Assembly: GCA_900239685.1 (NCBI GenBank)
Contig: OENT01000745.1
Coordinates: 16,184-80,183 of the forward strand
Origin: Rotaria macrura
Taxonomy: Eukaryota > Rotifera > Eurotatoria > Philodinida > Philodinidae
DNA: 64,000 bases
Direction: 5' to 3'
Shown here: positions 26,201-40,128 of the stretch, piece after piece
Position numbering within the stretch: the first letter of the stretch is position 1
Layout of the letters: the number at the start of each line of letters is the position of its first letter
Translations under genes and position numbers: made by a program
Notes under the pieces: model-generated
Told to the model about the DNA's origin: nothing
Seen by the model: only the letters and a program-made list of their open reading frames with translations
Databases searched by the model: none

Positions 26201-29012
26201 GTTGTCAACTGTAGTAGATAATCTATGAAAAAAGAAATAGAAAACTCAATGAAACATATATCGATAATGAATATATTCTATTGAATGGAGATATTGCCAC
26301 TGCATAAGTACGAAATTTTTGCTTGAGATGATTAGAGAAAAATGAAAACCAATTGAATTGTTCGAATAAAATATATATGAAGACAGTTTCTAGTGACCTC
26401 TGGATAAAGAGATAAATGTATATACAAAGTAGAAAAGTTTTCTTCACATTTATTCAAAATGCTTGCACCATTTAAGTCAGCTGTCCTATTGGCAAGATAA
26501 TGTGTTCATCATAGTTTTTATTTGCTTTCCAATACTACATAAATTACTTTAGTCGGAGAAAGAATAAAAATATGATATGCAAACTTGAATTCTCGTCGAG
26601 TTCAAAAACTAATTTGTATAGTTTTATTTCTACATAATCGAAAATGATGATGCCCCAAAAAATTCCCCATATCATAGAAGAAGTTCTACCCATCGGAATT
26701 TTTAAGCTAAACAAAAGTTTCAGGAGAATTAACTTAAGAGAATAGCGATTGTTCTGTTTATTTTTATTTATTAGAAAAAGAAAACCAATTCAAAATGTGA
26801 CAACGAAACGGAGATAAAATCATCTGTTTTGATTCACTTCAGTTTGATTTAATTTTCATGTTCTTTTACCTTTTAAATGTTTCCTTCAATCATTATCTAT
26901 GAATATCCAATCGATAGTTTGTATCCGTTTGTTGATCAAAAGTCAAATATAAATAAGTAGCATTATTCCAATCGGCTCTGTCGAAGCTATTTATTTCTTA
27001 ATATTGTCATGTTTCTGGTTTTCTAAAATGAACTTTTAATTTTTTTAAATAAAAGCAGTTCCTGCCTGAAACTCGTATATTTTCCTGTCTCTTCAATTGA
27101 CGCTCATTTTCTTGCTGATTACTTTCTCAATTAACTTGATTAAGAGTTCAATATATGACATCTACATTTAATTCAATCATCATCATGAATTGAAAGTTTT
27201 AATAAATAAAACAAAGTATAGATTTTAGATAAAAATAAAATGAATTGCGTGGATTTAAACACTTTTCGATACATAGAAGTTTTTCACTGCTTTTTCTTTT
27301 TGATATAATTTCGACGTACACTCTCATTATTCAAAGAAGAAAAATTCTTTATTTAGATTATTACCTATTTTGTTTGAAATACTATTTCGTTTTTTTTTAA
27401 AGATACAAATTGATTTTTTTGTGCCTCTCATTTGACATGGGTCGTTATCGTAATAAGTATTGAGACTGATTATTTTGTAAAATATCTCATTTTATGTTTT
27501 CCGATTGTTTTACGGGTCTTTCGGTTTTTGAGAGTAGCCACGTCAAAAGCTGAACTCTCTTTAAAAAGAATCTCAAACAATCAAAAATATCTGAAGAGTA
27601 CTGCGTAATTTTCCTCGAAGTTATGCTTTGACCATGTTTGAACGAGATGATCATTTCCGTAACATTTTCTATCTCTTTGTAGAACATCCATCAATTTGCG
27701 ACAACAAAACAAGAAACTTCACCATATAGCTATACACATATGAAGCAAATGGAAAAGTTCTAGTTCATGACTAGCCACGAGAGAAATGAAGAAGAAAAAT
27801 GCTTATGAGCGTAATAGCTGAACATGCAGGCTGCAGTAAGTGTCCATTCAATGTCGATTTATGTGAATTGCAACTATGATTATTCGATACGGGCATGTAC
27901 AATCATTTTCTCAGATCTATTTAGTTACGACGTTCAAGTCTGCAACAGGGACTTCCTACTAACGATCTTTCTTATAATGTGTATTTTTGCTTGATACTTC
28001 AATCGAATTGATATAATGCAAATACTTACAAGTAACGATTTTTTTACTCCGATCATCGTATTTCGGTGTGAGTGTGTAGATCTAAGCAATACCCACATCC
28101 ATTTATTCACAATAGTTTTAAGATTGAAAAATTGTTTTGAACAACGTTTCTTCATCTACTTTGAAGAAAAATCATACAAAATATTTAACCTCGTACCAAT
28201 CAATCGGAGACTTAGGGATAGTTCTATGTTCATTTTCACAGGATTACTACTGCTCAACTAGACAGCCATCATACTGAGTTACTTACTTTTGACACACGAA
28301 AAGAATCTCAGCAGAAACCTGTTACTAACTCAAGGATAGTTTGACGCTTATGTCAAACCGAGAATGCATGCCACAAGGAAAAAGTATTTTATATCTGTTC
28401 AGATATTCACTAAAGTGCAAAATTTATAAAAGAACTGCCCATTTACAGTCGTCTTTTGGATTTATGATTTTCACAATACTTAGTAATTTCCCATTGTGTT
28501 GAAAAATAAAATGCTTTTAATCTATTCTCTACGTACAATGCAGATGTCATCTTTAATATTGTTTTCACGTGACTGTAAAGAGAAGAATTTCTTAATCAAA
28601 TCGTTCTGTCAGATTTCAATCTTTTTTGACAATAAAACCATCCCAAGATACAGAAAGTCTTGTATAAAAAGTGAATGAATAGTAAAATAGATTCCAGTAC
28701 TTATTGTGTCAGAATACTTAGTTCCTAAAAAGAGTTGACCGTTCTTAACAATGTGTTTACTAGTATTTATCTAAGTACCAGTATGCGTAAGTATCTTTTT
28801 CAATCTGTGCATGAAAAACTATTTAGAATTATTCCATAGGAATAGAACACAAAATAGACACATCTGAAAAGTAACGATGATCTTTTACTAAACAAGTATG
28901 TAATTTATTTGCTTGAAAACTACATAATATAAAGTATCTCTTCTACTTATACACGGCATCAGAATAAGTCGACGTATGTTCAACAGGTAAGTCTATTGCA
29001 CAATTAACATTA
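26201..29012. other. Intergenic, nothing recognised
   Basis: 2.8 kb between GNL3L and HVCN1, both on minus. It is AT-rich with scattered short frames on both strands (for example 27934-28261), none with splice structure or family resemblance. The GNL3L promoter should lie at the left end. Confidence 0.5.
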
Positions 29013-30120
29013 TCACTCTTCAATATTGCTGTTAAATGAATGGCGAACTGCTATTGATGCTGATCGGAGTCTTTTTAGCGTACCTTCTAAATGATGAGCC
29101 ATATCGAGGACAGCTTTTAGCGATGATGGATGTGGGCAACTTTCCAGGATTGTACGACAAGATTTATCAATGATTTCGTAGTTCTTATAAGTGTCTTCAC
29201 ACTTATCATATGTTAAATCTTCGCGAAGTTTCGAGAGTAGAACAGTTTTTTTTTCTAAAATGTCCAACAGTGCTTCGATCACTTCATGATAAATATTAGC
29301 CAAGTTTTTCTTTTTAGCTTCATCTTCAGATCGCATACTTTGAGCAACACCTAAATAGACAGTAGAGAAAACAAATCGAAGACATATAGATGAAAGTTCC
29401 TTACTATTGATGATTCGAACCTATAAAAGACAACAATTTACGAAAAAATATTAGAAATCAATAGTAGCCACTTACGACTCGCCAAAGTCGAAGAATAATA
29501 AAGAGTAGTGACACTTCTGCAAAAAAGCTTGTCTTAAAAATGGTAACAACATCGATAATAAAAGAAACAATTACGATAGCAGCATCCAACCATTCCATTT
29601 TTTTGTGATGATGATCCCACCACTGTCGTCCAAATGTGCACACTTTGAGGAGCACTTCGATGAGAAACAAACCAAGTAATCCAACAGAGGTGTAGTGCAG
29701 AGTTTCAATGCCCACTTCTAATCGGTGAATTTGATGCTCTACATCTACAGAAGTTTCATTATGCGAGTTTAAGTCACATTCTTTCTTGAGTTTGATAAAA
29801 TCAAGTATCAGCTCACCTACCACAAGTAGGCAGTCGATAATAATGAGCACTATAATAGTGGTGTGGAACTTTGGGTTTTCGAGAACGTCAATAGTTTTAT
29901 GTTGCCATTTGTAATGAACATTCCACCATCGACCGAGTATTGAACAGCATTTATTGTCAAAGTTTAGGCAGCAGCCTTTATCTTGATTTTCGTCTGTACT
30001 CTGTTCCAACGTTTCCAAAATATTCATTACTAAATTTTGTAAAGGCATATGGGTCACGTTCTCTACATTGTTTTGCTCTAAGTGGTTACTCTTCGGTGAA
30101 TCTTCCGTGATATTAGACAT
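29013..30120 (-). CDS. HVCN1: Voltage-gated proton channel Hv1
   Basis: Three exons: 29476-30120, 29405-29420 (16 bp microexon) and 29013-29350, total 999 bp, 332 residues. It has four voltage-sensor helices and no pore domain. S1 is IIVLIIIDCLLVVGELILD with the selectivity aspartate (D112 of human Hv1). S2 is HYTSVGLLGLFLIEVLLKV, keeping the zinc-site histidine equivalent to H140 and the glutamate. S3 is WLDAAIVIVSFIIDVVTIF. S4 is LLFIILRLWRVVRIIN with three arginines spaced by three. The second zinc histidine (H193 in the S3-S4 loop) is not seen. The C-terminus is a helical, coiled-coil-like region (EALLDILEKKTVLLSKLRED) that would dimerise the channel. It extrudes protons across plasma or phagosomal membranes when depolarised. 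The long N-terminus and S1-S2 loop (KKECDLNSHNETSVDVEHQ) are unlike the human ones. Confidence 0.94.
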
Positions 30121-33100
30121 ATAACTGTATTCCTAGTGTTTCTCGTACTGATGTAATAAAAGTAGATGTACGCAGTATCTATTGAGTATAACAAGAGAAG
30201 ACGAGATAAGAAGTAAACGTACGTAAGAGGAGAACCGTTATTTTTACAAAAATTTGTGAAACATCGATTCAAGCACTTTCATCAAACTTAGATACTAGTG
30301 AAAGCCGTTACTATGAAGAGTAAGAAAGATTCTATAAATGAGATTTATGGAATTATTCTTCGAAACTTAACAACTTAGGAACTGATTATGCGTGTTAGTA
30401 TTTAGAAAGTATAAACCAATACAGTCGTTTAACAACATTCATAACTAGAAATAGCTTTATTTGAAGATCGTAAACAGTATAATGCTTGACTATTAAAACA
30501 AAGATTCTCATATTCTTGAATATGTACAGTACTCTGGTCTGCTGAATATTTCACGGATAAAATAGTTTCAGAAGCTTTAAGTTGTCAGAATTTTGCCCGA
30601 GATGTTGAGAGAGAAGATACGTTTACAAACCAGTGAGATTCGTAAAAAATCAATGCGCTCACAGTAGTTTCCTTTCTCACTTGGGATGACTGCAATATTT
30701 ACAACATCTATATAGTGTAGTGGTGTGATCACATCAGTCAGATAGACCTAAACGAAGTCTACCATGATTAGCTATGATTCTTTTATGATTTCTCTTACGA
30801 TTTTATATTTGTGTAAAGCTATCTTGAAACTCATCTTGGTTTCCAAAAGAAGATAATCTAATATAATTATCATTTGATTAAAGATTTTGTTAAAACCAAC
30901 TTGATGAAATTTGCAATCCGAGTCAAAGCGTGCTGTCAGAACTTTTCTCACCAGGAAGATACTATTTTCACAAGATTCGAAAAATTTTGAAAACAATATC
31001 AGCTCATTCCAGAAATCTACACAAATCAGGCTATTATATATGAACGTCGAGTTATCGACAGTTTTAAATCCCTAGTTCTGTTTTTATCTTGTTGATTATT
31101 TCGATTCGATGAAATAACGCAATTGTCTTCAAAAACTTTTTAGTACAGGAAAATTCTGCATTTAGATATAAGAAAAAATATTTTGCAATTTTACAAAAGT
31201 CATCTGACCAGAAAAATACGGGGACCGGAAGTGGTTCAAGAATTATGACCCAATTAGAAGAAATCGGAAGATTTCAACCATTTTACGATAGTATTAGTCA
31301 ACTTTCGATAAGACTTGCATCAGATGCTGTGTTGAATAGAAAAATGTTCAAGTTTCTTAAATTTCACGAATAGGTCAAAAAAAACTGTTGACTGAAGATT
31401 GGTTTGACTTCAAAATGAAAATACTTCGTTCCATCTCGGGTTCACCAACTAATAGTAACGCAAAAGGCCGAAACTTCTTGCGCCCTTAAAGCAATTTGTG
31501 ATGCCCATTTCATTGTACGAGAGTGTGACAAGTGCTTGTAGTTATTTTGTTGTCTTTTGTTATAAAGGAAAAGAGATCGTTTATCTGAAACAGTTGAAAA
31601 TACAGAAATTTGATAGGTTTTTCTTTATGATAAACTGATTTCTTGTTTTGATTCTTGATCCTTTTTTTTCAAATGCATCCCTTAAAAAAAGGAGCTATGG
31701 TTGTCATGGGGATATAACTTTACAATGTTACAAACTTCATCAGAATAACGCATTCTTCTCTATCTGTTCAGAACTTTTGTCAACATTCCACACTTTCAAT
31801 TGCTAAGAAAATCACTGATTTAATTCATGATACTCCGTTAAAAATTACAGTGAGCTTCAAAAAAATAAAAAAAGGATTCAAACATTTATAAGAATAATAG
31901 GCATTGGAATGTACAGCTGTAAAGATTTATCAAGGATAAAACTCGATTGATCTTACTCGATTAGGTATTCAACCGAAATAACTACTCTTACCCGTGAAGC
32001 GTGCAGTCAGACACACTAGCAGAACATCGAAATATTGACAGTCTCTTCGTGATACTCTCGTAATGTAGCTATTTTGTCTCTATTATCACAACTGTGTTTA
32101 TCTTGTTGACGGTGGACGTATCCATGAATCGCTTTCTCATTCTCACGCGTATTTCACTTTTTACATTCCTGGTATAATTACGGATACCTTTATTCGATTT
32201 GACAATTATCAAGCATATACAACAAGCGACGAACAACATAACAGGAAGAAAATATTTTCTTCTCCTCAAAGTACACGCAGATAGATTAGAAAAAATATCA
32301 ATAAGTGACTTCACAAAAACGTGCATTACTAGAAACAAAAAAAGTAATATTGTAAACATGTATCTAATGCGTATGACAGAAACCGAAAGGTAAATGTTTG
32401 TTTTTCATATTATCGAAGCGAAACGGTAAGTATCGGTCTGTATGCTTCATCATACGACTAGAAATACCTGAATAGGATCGACTCACCATAGAAACAGTCT
32501 CGTCTGCAGGTCCTGCGGAGTATAGGGTAAATTTGTAGAGCCTTTTTACAGAAAAAGAAACCGTTCTTATTTGTAAATTTGTATAGAGGTAGTCATTTTT
32601 TTCAAGAAATTAGAGACAACGGTATATCGACTTTGAACGGAGATTCTACCAAGTGGACTTCAATGATCTCGATTTCAATCTAAGCCACTTAATTTATATG
32701 TTATCTATATATATATATATATATGATAATTCCCTTCCAGACGACAGAAGTGAACATGAATTCGATAATTTTCAATAAACTGTACCCGTCTGCGCACATT
32801 AAAGTATAATGATCTCATCAAAGAGTGACAGGTAGTACTTCAATCAAAAATTAACTTTATCAAGGAACGATATGTCTGCGTTGCTTATTAATTGGTAACA
32901 TGAAATAATAGGCATCTGCTGTTTTGCATCATATACTAGTATAGACTTATTTCGGAACACTACTTGCCACTTTATCTCAGTAAATTTGTAGACTACTCGG
33001 ATAAAAATTGATATTGCCTATTAAACATCAGTCATTTCAATGCTGCTCAAGATGATAAATGTTATGTTATTTAATTGACAGCGAGATAAAGGATTTCAAT

Positions 33101-33683
33101 TTTATAAATTCTACCTCGTTTCACGAGATTTCATGAGGAATCGCTTGAATCTATCGCTTTGTATGGAACTACAAATATCACATACAACTTTCTTGGCAAC
33201 TGACGCAAATCTTTTCAATCCGAAGAAAAAAAAGTGATCACAAATGAACTATTCTCAATGAATTAGTTTTGCTCCATTCAATCGTTGTATGTCAATGTTA
33301 ACAGCTAGAAAAATGTTGTATTCCCTCAAATTTGAATGTGAATAATGTATTGCAACAGTGGTATCGTCTAGATGGCTATCGAAATATTCTTGATATATAC
33401 GTAAGTAAACATATGTTTATGTTGAGTTATTCTTTATTTCTTCAAATGCTAGCCTAACTATTAGAAATAGCTAATACTCAAATGATTTCCAGCGACTTAA
33501 GCACGCATACAAAAGACTATTTAAGTCGACGAATCTTGATTTCGTTTGTGGTCATGAAATGATTGTTTTAAATAAAATCTTGCTTCGAATGCGTTCGATG
33601 ATTATTTTGAAATTGTTTGTATTTATTTACGTGTGTTATCTATCAACGTCTATCTCGAATTACAACTATGTAAGGATTCGATC
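30121..33683. other. Intergenic, nothing recognised
   Basis: 3.6 kb between divergent genes: HVCN1 on minus and the secreted protein on plus. It includes a (TA)n stretch near 32708-32723. Frames at 32069-32393 overlap on both strands and are not supported. I see no repeat family or RNA gene. Confidence 0.5.
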
Positions 33684-35502
33684 ATGCCGCATTCATTCTC
33701 ACCATACAACATGTTTTCTCTTCTGCTCTTCATCGTCTTGGTACAAGGTCTTTATAGTCTTTCTTGCGTTGATACTGTGCAATCCTTTCGAGTTCATCGA
33801 AAGAATTTCAACTGGAACAGCTTTACGTTAGACAAAATCGAACAGGGCTCTGAATCAGCATCATGGGACGACGGCAATGTCTGTCGTGTTACTATCAAAG
33901 TCGATTACAACATACAAACAGAGGACTACGTCGAAGTTACTTATGGTAAAGTAGTCAATGATACTTGCGATTACATAGAATTCGGTACAACATTCACACT
34001 GCAGAATAATCAGCAATCCATGGTGAGCTATATCGATTATGTCTGTTCGTCGCATGATTTCTGCGAATATTCATTCGTCAACCAATGGATTAAAGAATTG
34101 CTCGGTATTGATCACAATCCTCTGCATACTAGTGTTACTCATCTACTGTTCGACTCTACTGAGTCAGCAAAATGTTACTGGAAAAATACAACATCTGACT
34201 GTGCGAGTCACATGTGTTTTGCACTTTATGAAGAATTAAAAAACGCTACCTCAAACGATAGTTACTGTGCTCAGCAACATCAATCGCCAGCTCCGATTTA
34301 CATCTACGTGAAAGCAATACTAACGGAATCTGAACATGGAGTTCCAATTCAACACGAATATCAATGCAAAAAGAACAAGTTTACACAAGAAGTATCGTAT
34401 GATTTCATGGATCATCAACAATTCAGTGAAAGTATGTAACTAGAACTCTTCTTTTTCTTTTTCTCAATCATAAATAATAGAAGTCTGAAATCGAAAATTG
34501 GCCTTGTAGTGTAATAACCAGAACTATCGATAAGTATTAGTTATGCTCATACTTAACTTATTGATGTACGAAAACAACTGCCATATAGTTGTATTCGAGA
34601 AGCTTAAACTTATTGAAATAGAAGTAGAAGATATTCGAAGAAATTGGTTCGTTACTGAACTAGTATCAAGAGAAAGAATCTTTAGATTCTCTTACAAGAT
34701 TGATGCAAGTTTGAAAATCGTATACAACAACACTTAAACATATCTAAATACTCCAATATACTCGTATACCATGCTATCTTTCGTTTTACATGAATAGCTA
34801 TGAGTATCACTTGACGGGTTATAAAAGGTCGAAAGCAAGTTGTAATAAATAATGAGTACCTAGTATCAGATTTACTAGTGTTTAGTCTCCCTGAGGATTC
34901 AGGAGAAAAACCCTTTCCTTCATAGATATTGGATCCTACATCTATATTGCCTGCAGTGATATACTGATTTCTTCTGAATAAGATATTCTATTAGTCTTTG
35001 TGTCTTATTTCTATCTCAGATAAACAAACTTCGACTTGTCCGCATCATACTTATACTAGTTCGAAAACTAGCCTTCACTCAACGAATTTCTCATTCACTT
35101 TAAATGAATTCAGCAAAACCATCAAACCACTCGTAAATAGTATTGGCCGTTGTGACATCTACATGGAAGCTGATTATCGTGAGTATGATGGTCAAGTAAC
35201 CATTAGCTATGATGTGTCTGAAAATCACACACATAAACACATGAGTTTCGACATCATACTTCTCGAGGAAAACTCAATACCGTCCATTTGGAGTCGAATG
35301 TATTACACATGTGTGCCATCGTACCCATGCGATCGAAAATTTGTCAATAAATGGATTCAATTTGTCATCGACATCAATAATTTTACTGCACAGCTCAAAT
35401 CGAATGCCTCGTCGGAACATGCTATTCAATCATACAAGTGCGACATTTGGAGTCAAACCATCGACGATGCAGTAGACGTGTGTTTTGCTTACAAGCAAAA
35501 GA
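33684..35502 (+). CDS. Secreted cysteine-containing protein with two related modules, cut by gap
   Basis: Two exons seen: 33684-34431 and 35020-35502, the second running into the N gap. The join is phase 1 (GAAA|GTATGT ... ATCTCAG). The likely start, MPHSFSPYNMFSLLLFIVLV, gives a signal peptide. A second ATG nine codons later is equally possible. The mature part has regular cysteines and several N-glycosylation sequons (NDTC, NTTS, NATS). Module 1 includes CEYSFVNQWIKELLGID and SDCASHMCFALYEEL. Module 2 includes CDRKFVNKWIQFVIDI and DDAVDVCFAYKQK with the same order and spacing, so the two come from an internal duplication. I do not recognise the family. An extracellular role is inferred only from the signal peptide and sequons. 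The 588 bp intron is longer than local introns. Confidence 0.7.
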
Positions 35503-36204
35503 NNNNNNNNNNNNNNNNNNNNNNNNNNNNNNNNNNNNNNNNNNNNNNNNNNNNNNNNNNNNNNNNNNNNNNNNNNNNNNNNNNNNNNNNNNNNNNNNNN
35601 NNNNNNNNNNNNNNNNNNNNNNNNNNNNNNNNNNNNNNNNNNNNNNNNNNNNNNNNNNNNNNNNNNNNNNNNNNNNNNNNNNNNNNNNNNNNNNNNNNNN
35701 NNNNNNNNNNNNNNNNNNNNNNNNNNNNNNNNNNNNNNNNNNNNNNNNNNNNNNNNNNNNNNNNNNNNNNNNNNNNNNNNNNNNNNNNNNNNNNNNNNNN
35801 NNNNNNNNNNNNNNNNNNNNNNNNNNNNNNNNNNNNNNNNNNNNNNNNNNNNNNNNNNNNNNNNNNNNNNNNNNNNNNNNNNNNNNNNNNNNNNNNNNNN
35901 NNNNNNNNNNNNNNNNNNNNNNNNNNNNNNNNNNNNNNNNNNNNNNNNNNNNNNNNNNNNNNNNNNNNNNNNNNNNNNNNNNNNNNNNNNNNNNNNNNNN
36001 NNNNNNNNNNNNNNNNNNNNNNNNNNNNNNNNNNNNNNNNNNNNNNNNNNNNNNNNNNNNNNNNNNNNNNNNNNNNNNNNNNNNNNNNNNNNNNNNNNNN
36101 NNNNNNNNNNNNNNNNNNNNNNNNNNNNNNNNNNNNNNNNNNNNNNNNNNNNNNNNNNNNNNNNNNNNNNNNNNNNNNNNNNNNNNNNNNNNNNNNNNNN
36201 NNNN
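35503..36204. other. Assembly gap (702 N)
   Basis: A run of N that interrupts the coding sequence of the secreted-protein gene. The true length may differ. The remainder of that gene, perhaps with further modules, should lie here or just right of it, but no continuation is recognisable in 36205-36320. Confidence 0.95.
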
Positions 36205-37666
36205 CCTAAAGGCACAAGTTCTTTTCTCAATATAGCACGTATTACATGTTGTGCATTTTATTTTAGTACTATTCGAAATCGGATATTTTCTTGCGCTAAT
36301 ATGACAGCGTTCAAATGATTTGAAGTAGTCTATTTGACTTTTGTGTGTTTAGGAAACCAAATTCAATGTTTATTGCCTGTTACGCTTTCTACACACTTCT
36401 CTAAAGATGAGTCATGATCAATCTAATAATGCTTGCAACTTTCAAATATCCTGCATTTGTTCATAGTTCTTTGCATACGTTAAATTGAAAAAAAAACGTT
36501 TGTTGTAATGAAAACATAATAATAGATTTCGAAGAAACTAATTTAATCGGTATCATTTCTATTGATTGTAGATGTTGTTTTTCATTACTTTAGAAGCAAT
36601 TCTATGAAAAACACAGGCCAAGAAAACTTGGCGTGGTTTGAATTCTCTATCTGTCCACTTGTGGGTATTCTTTAGATCTACGCACATACTCTCGCACCGA
36701 CACTCAGCTGCTCCCAAATCATTTTGGTAGATATTTCTAGGAATCATTGATACTTCATCGATTAATTATCTCGATGATACACCGTTTTCTATCAGTTGTG
36801 TTCATAGGCATCTAACTTTGGTTTTGGTTTTCATTTTTCCTGCGATATGAATCACAGCTCTAGGTAGTCTTTCGCAAGTTTACTTTCTTCGCTTCTTTCT
36901 TTCTTTCCATCTTACTTTCCATTTTATGCACCCATCGCAAGTAGTCATTTTGTGACGCAACAGTCTCAAGAACTAGAGCTCCGAGACTAGTCGTTCAAAC
37001 GGCAGATCCAAGTATCGAAATCGATCTAGTTATATGTTTTTCCAGATTTTTTATAGCTTACTCCGTTCATCGGCAAATAGATTAGGAATACTACGATTTT
37101 GAAAGTATTTTGCCTTCTCTTCGTGTTGAGACAATCATGAACTCGATGATAGTCGAGTTTAGTTCAAAAACGAAACCCATGCCGAGTTTGACAATGTTGA
37201 ATATTTAACTGAGTTGTTTCTTTTCGAAATTAACTCGCTACTAATTAATAGTTGGAAATGAAAGTTCACCGCCGAACATGTTTTCTCGAATCAATACAAA
37301 TACATTTTATTCTATATTAAATATGTGTAGACAGGTGAAAATAGTTCTAATCATCACTTCAACATCTGGAATATCGTGCCAATACTTCCTGAAACATAAT
37401 AAGACTCAATCGAAAGCGACTCAAAGGCATGTGTGTCCATGTTTAAACACTGAAGAAGAATGCCACTTTCTAACACTGATATCCTTGTACACACCCTTGT
37501 TTTTCGATTAAATTTGATTGAAATACTATTCTTTTTAATATGGCTTCGAATTCTGTGAATGTTAAATTGTAGAAATAAAATAATGTTTGTTATTTTTATT
37601 AAAAATAACAACAATGAAGAAAAACATAAAGTTCGAAAAAACGATGAAAAGAAAAAATACTTGTTT
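36205..37666. other. Intergenic, nothing recognised
   Basis: 1.5 kb between the gap and the 3' end of the PPR gene. No credible exon, repeat or RNA gene. Frames at 37278-37511 and 37354-37698 are on opposite strands and unsupported, although the second overlaps the last PPR exon in another frame. Confidence 0.5.
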
Positions 37667-37841
37667 TTAAAAATAGTCCTGGCACGACCATTGCCCATTC
37701 GTATGAAAATGATGTATGCGATTTGCGTCGCGAACGACTATTTCACATTGATAAATCAAAGCAAATAATTTAGTTGCTCGATCTAGGAAGAAAAACAAGA
37801 AAGTCGATCAGAAACAAAGCATTGATTGATTCATGACTTAC

Positions 37842-38100
37842 GACAATCCCCACAAATGCGAAGATTTTTCGTCATTTGAATGCGTTTGGGTTTTCGGTAA
37901 TTAAGAAAATGAGCAGCCATAGCGAGTCGTTTGCTGTGCCCACAAAGAAGTGTTTCAGTTGTTTCATCAGGTTCAATCGGTCTTACAATCCAACTGGCAT
38001 CGAACTTGTGCCCATGTTTAATAAGTTCTTTTGACATTCGATCAGCTTGCTCATGGATTTCGGCAGAGTCAGGATGTGATCGATCATGTGCTCGAAATTT
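37842..38100 (-). other. DYW deaminase exon with altered active site
   Basis: The exon encodes the N-terminal half of the DYW domain. Deaminase signature 1 (HxE) reads H-S-K at about 37940-37948 (codons CAC AGC AAA). Plant editing factors have H-S-E there, and the glutamate is the proton-transfer residue, so one GAA-to-AAA change removes catalysis. The zinc cysteines CGDC are intact. The exon ends in C|GTAAGT and joins to AT at 37782 to give the following histidine. Confidence 0.85.
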
Positions 38101-38405
38101 CTACGAGAATACATCAAAACTATTTCAAATATTTTGATTAAAAGAGTTTTTCAAACTTACCCGGATTTTGCTATCAACTTCAGTCACTGTTATACCAGTT
38201 TTTTTCTTGCCACCTGATTTATGCAATTCAAGTTTGATATCTGTTGCTTTTTCAATATCGCCTGACGATGCGTACACATTAGCCAAAAGAATCGAAGCTG
38301 GTAACAATGAACTTTTCAAGCCAGGGAACAACTTCTGCATACGATGAACAAGTTCTTGTGCTAATTTACTGTTTTTCTCATTACGAGCACCCGATAATAA
38401 TGCCA

Positions 38406-40128
38406 CTAGAATAAAAACAAGAAAATAAGCCGAATTCGTTCTTTTTGTTTAGAGTAAACATTTCGCTATTTTAATTGATAGAATTTTCCTTTTTATTATC
38501 TAAATTCACTCTCTGTTGCTTTTTATTAAAAAAACACGCTTTATTGCATTTCCCTCTCTAAGAAATACATATATGCTTATTAAATAATAAGGAAATACTT
38601 TTATTTATACATTTATGCCAAGAAATCAAAGAAAATCTAGTAGAAATACTTTGATCAACCCTTCCTCTGTTAACTGCATTTAATCTTACAATATCTTATT
38701 GTTTTTTAGATAAAAAAGGATTATTGTGATGGGCTATTTAGAATCTGAGCAAACATTTAAGGATCTCCTATAGATCTTTCATTCAACAGTTTCGTCCAAT
38801 ATTATTAGAAAAGAATTTTACAGAAAGTCAATTCAACAGGAATATCAGTTAAATTCTATATAAAACAAGAAATTGTATTTGAAAATGACTTTATTCATAG
38901 AGTTCTGAATACTTGATCCTTTATATTTTTTTAAAAGTACAAATTTAATCGATGCCGAGATAAGAAGTATATATCGATTACCCAAAGCTTCATAAAATAT
39001 GATGCAGAAATTGAAAGGGTTTGGACTTCTCAAACCTTAAACCGGGCCGAACCGATAAAAAGGACTTTCGATCCATTAGACACTTATGTATATGTGATCT
39101 TCAATTCAATCTGTTCGTCTTGCTCAGTAATATTGTCATCAAGAAGCAAGATCAAAACCACCATGTATATTGCATGATGAAGAAACATTTATTTTGTATT
39201 GAATTCGGTTAAAACGTTAGTAGTACATTTAGGACGGGATTTGGAACGATCTCTCCATAATGACAAAAGGATTGCTTTTATTTCTAGTAGAAAAAGAATC
39301 AAAATGTTTTCTTATTACCTCCAAATAGTCTCAAAGAACTATTCACAATTAAGATAGTCTCCATCTCCGTCGAGTCACTACCGGTCTCTGTCTAAAATTA
39401 TCATATGATAGAAATTCTCGATCTACTTTAAGCATACTGGATATATGCTGAAATACGGAAATCTATTTTTTGAAATAAAAACATGATAGTTAGTTTTCGA
39501 TGTTCTTATATCTTAGAGTCTATATAAGGAAACAGAAAGCATTACATCAATTTCATCATTGCCAGAGGAGAGGAGACCTTTTTTATTGCTCTTATCTTGC
39601 ACGCTTTCATATTGATCTAGATTGCATACATTTTTCTAAGAACAGAACTGTACCTACATCGGATACGCTGATCATTTCATACAGTAATGTATGTTCTACT
39701 CTATTATGGAGAAGAAATGTTTTTTTCGTTGATAGCCTAAATATACGAATAAAGTGAAATTCTTGGCAGTTCCAAAAAGTATTTTTGAAAGCTTGACAGT
39801 TTACGCTATAAAAAGAGTTTTAAGAAAAACTATTCGTAATGATAATATGAATATATTATGTCGATAAGAGGTCCTCTTGTTTTTCCTTTTATTGTGTTTA
39901 TGATTTGATTGTACTAGATTCTTTTATAAACTACCGATCTGATACTCCTTAATCTAGAATAAAACAGATTTATTTTGAAATCCATTCAGTTAATTCGATA
40001 TTCGAATGGGAAATGAATAATAAAATGTTAACTTTCTAACCACAATTCCTTAATCGATTCAAATAAAATCAAACAGAAAAATAAATCGAAAATTCTATCA
40101 ATTATGAAAACATTCGGCGAATACAAAC
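38406..40128 (-). other. Long intron of the PPR gene
   Basis: 1.72 kb intron between exons 8 and 9, bounded by A|GTTTGT and TTCTAG. Neighbouring introns are 49-60 bp, so an old insertion is likely, but I find no terminal repeats or coding remnants inside. Frames at 39021-39212 and 39500-39757 are not supported. Confidence 0.5.

Noticed and set aside
35430..36318. Four long open frames on both strands across 35.4-36.3 kb
   Set aside because: They consist almost entirely of N-derived X residues from the assembly gap. Only the plus frame ending at 35502 continues a real exon.
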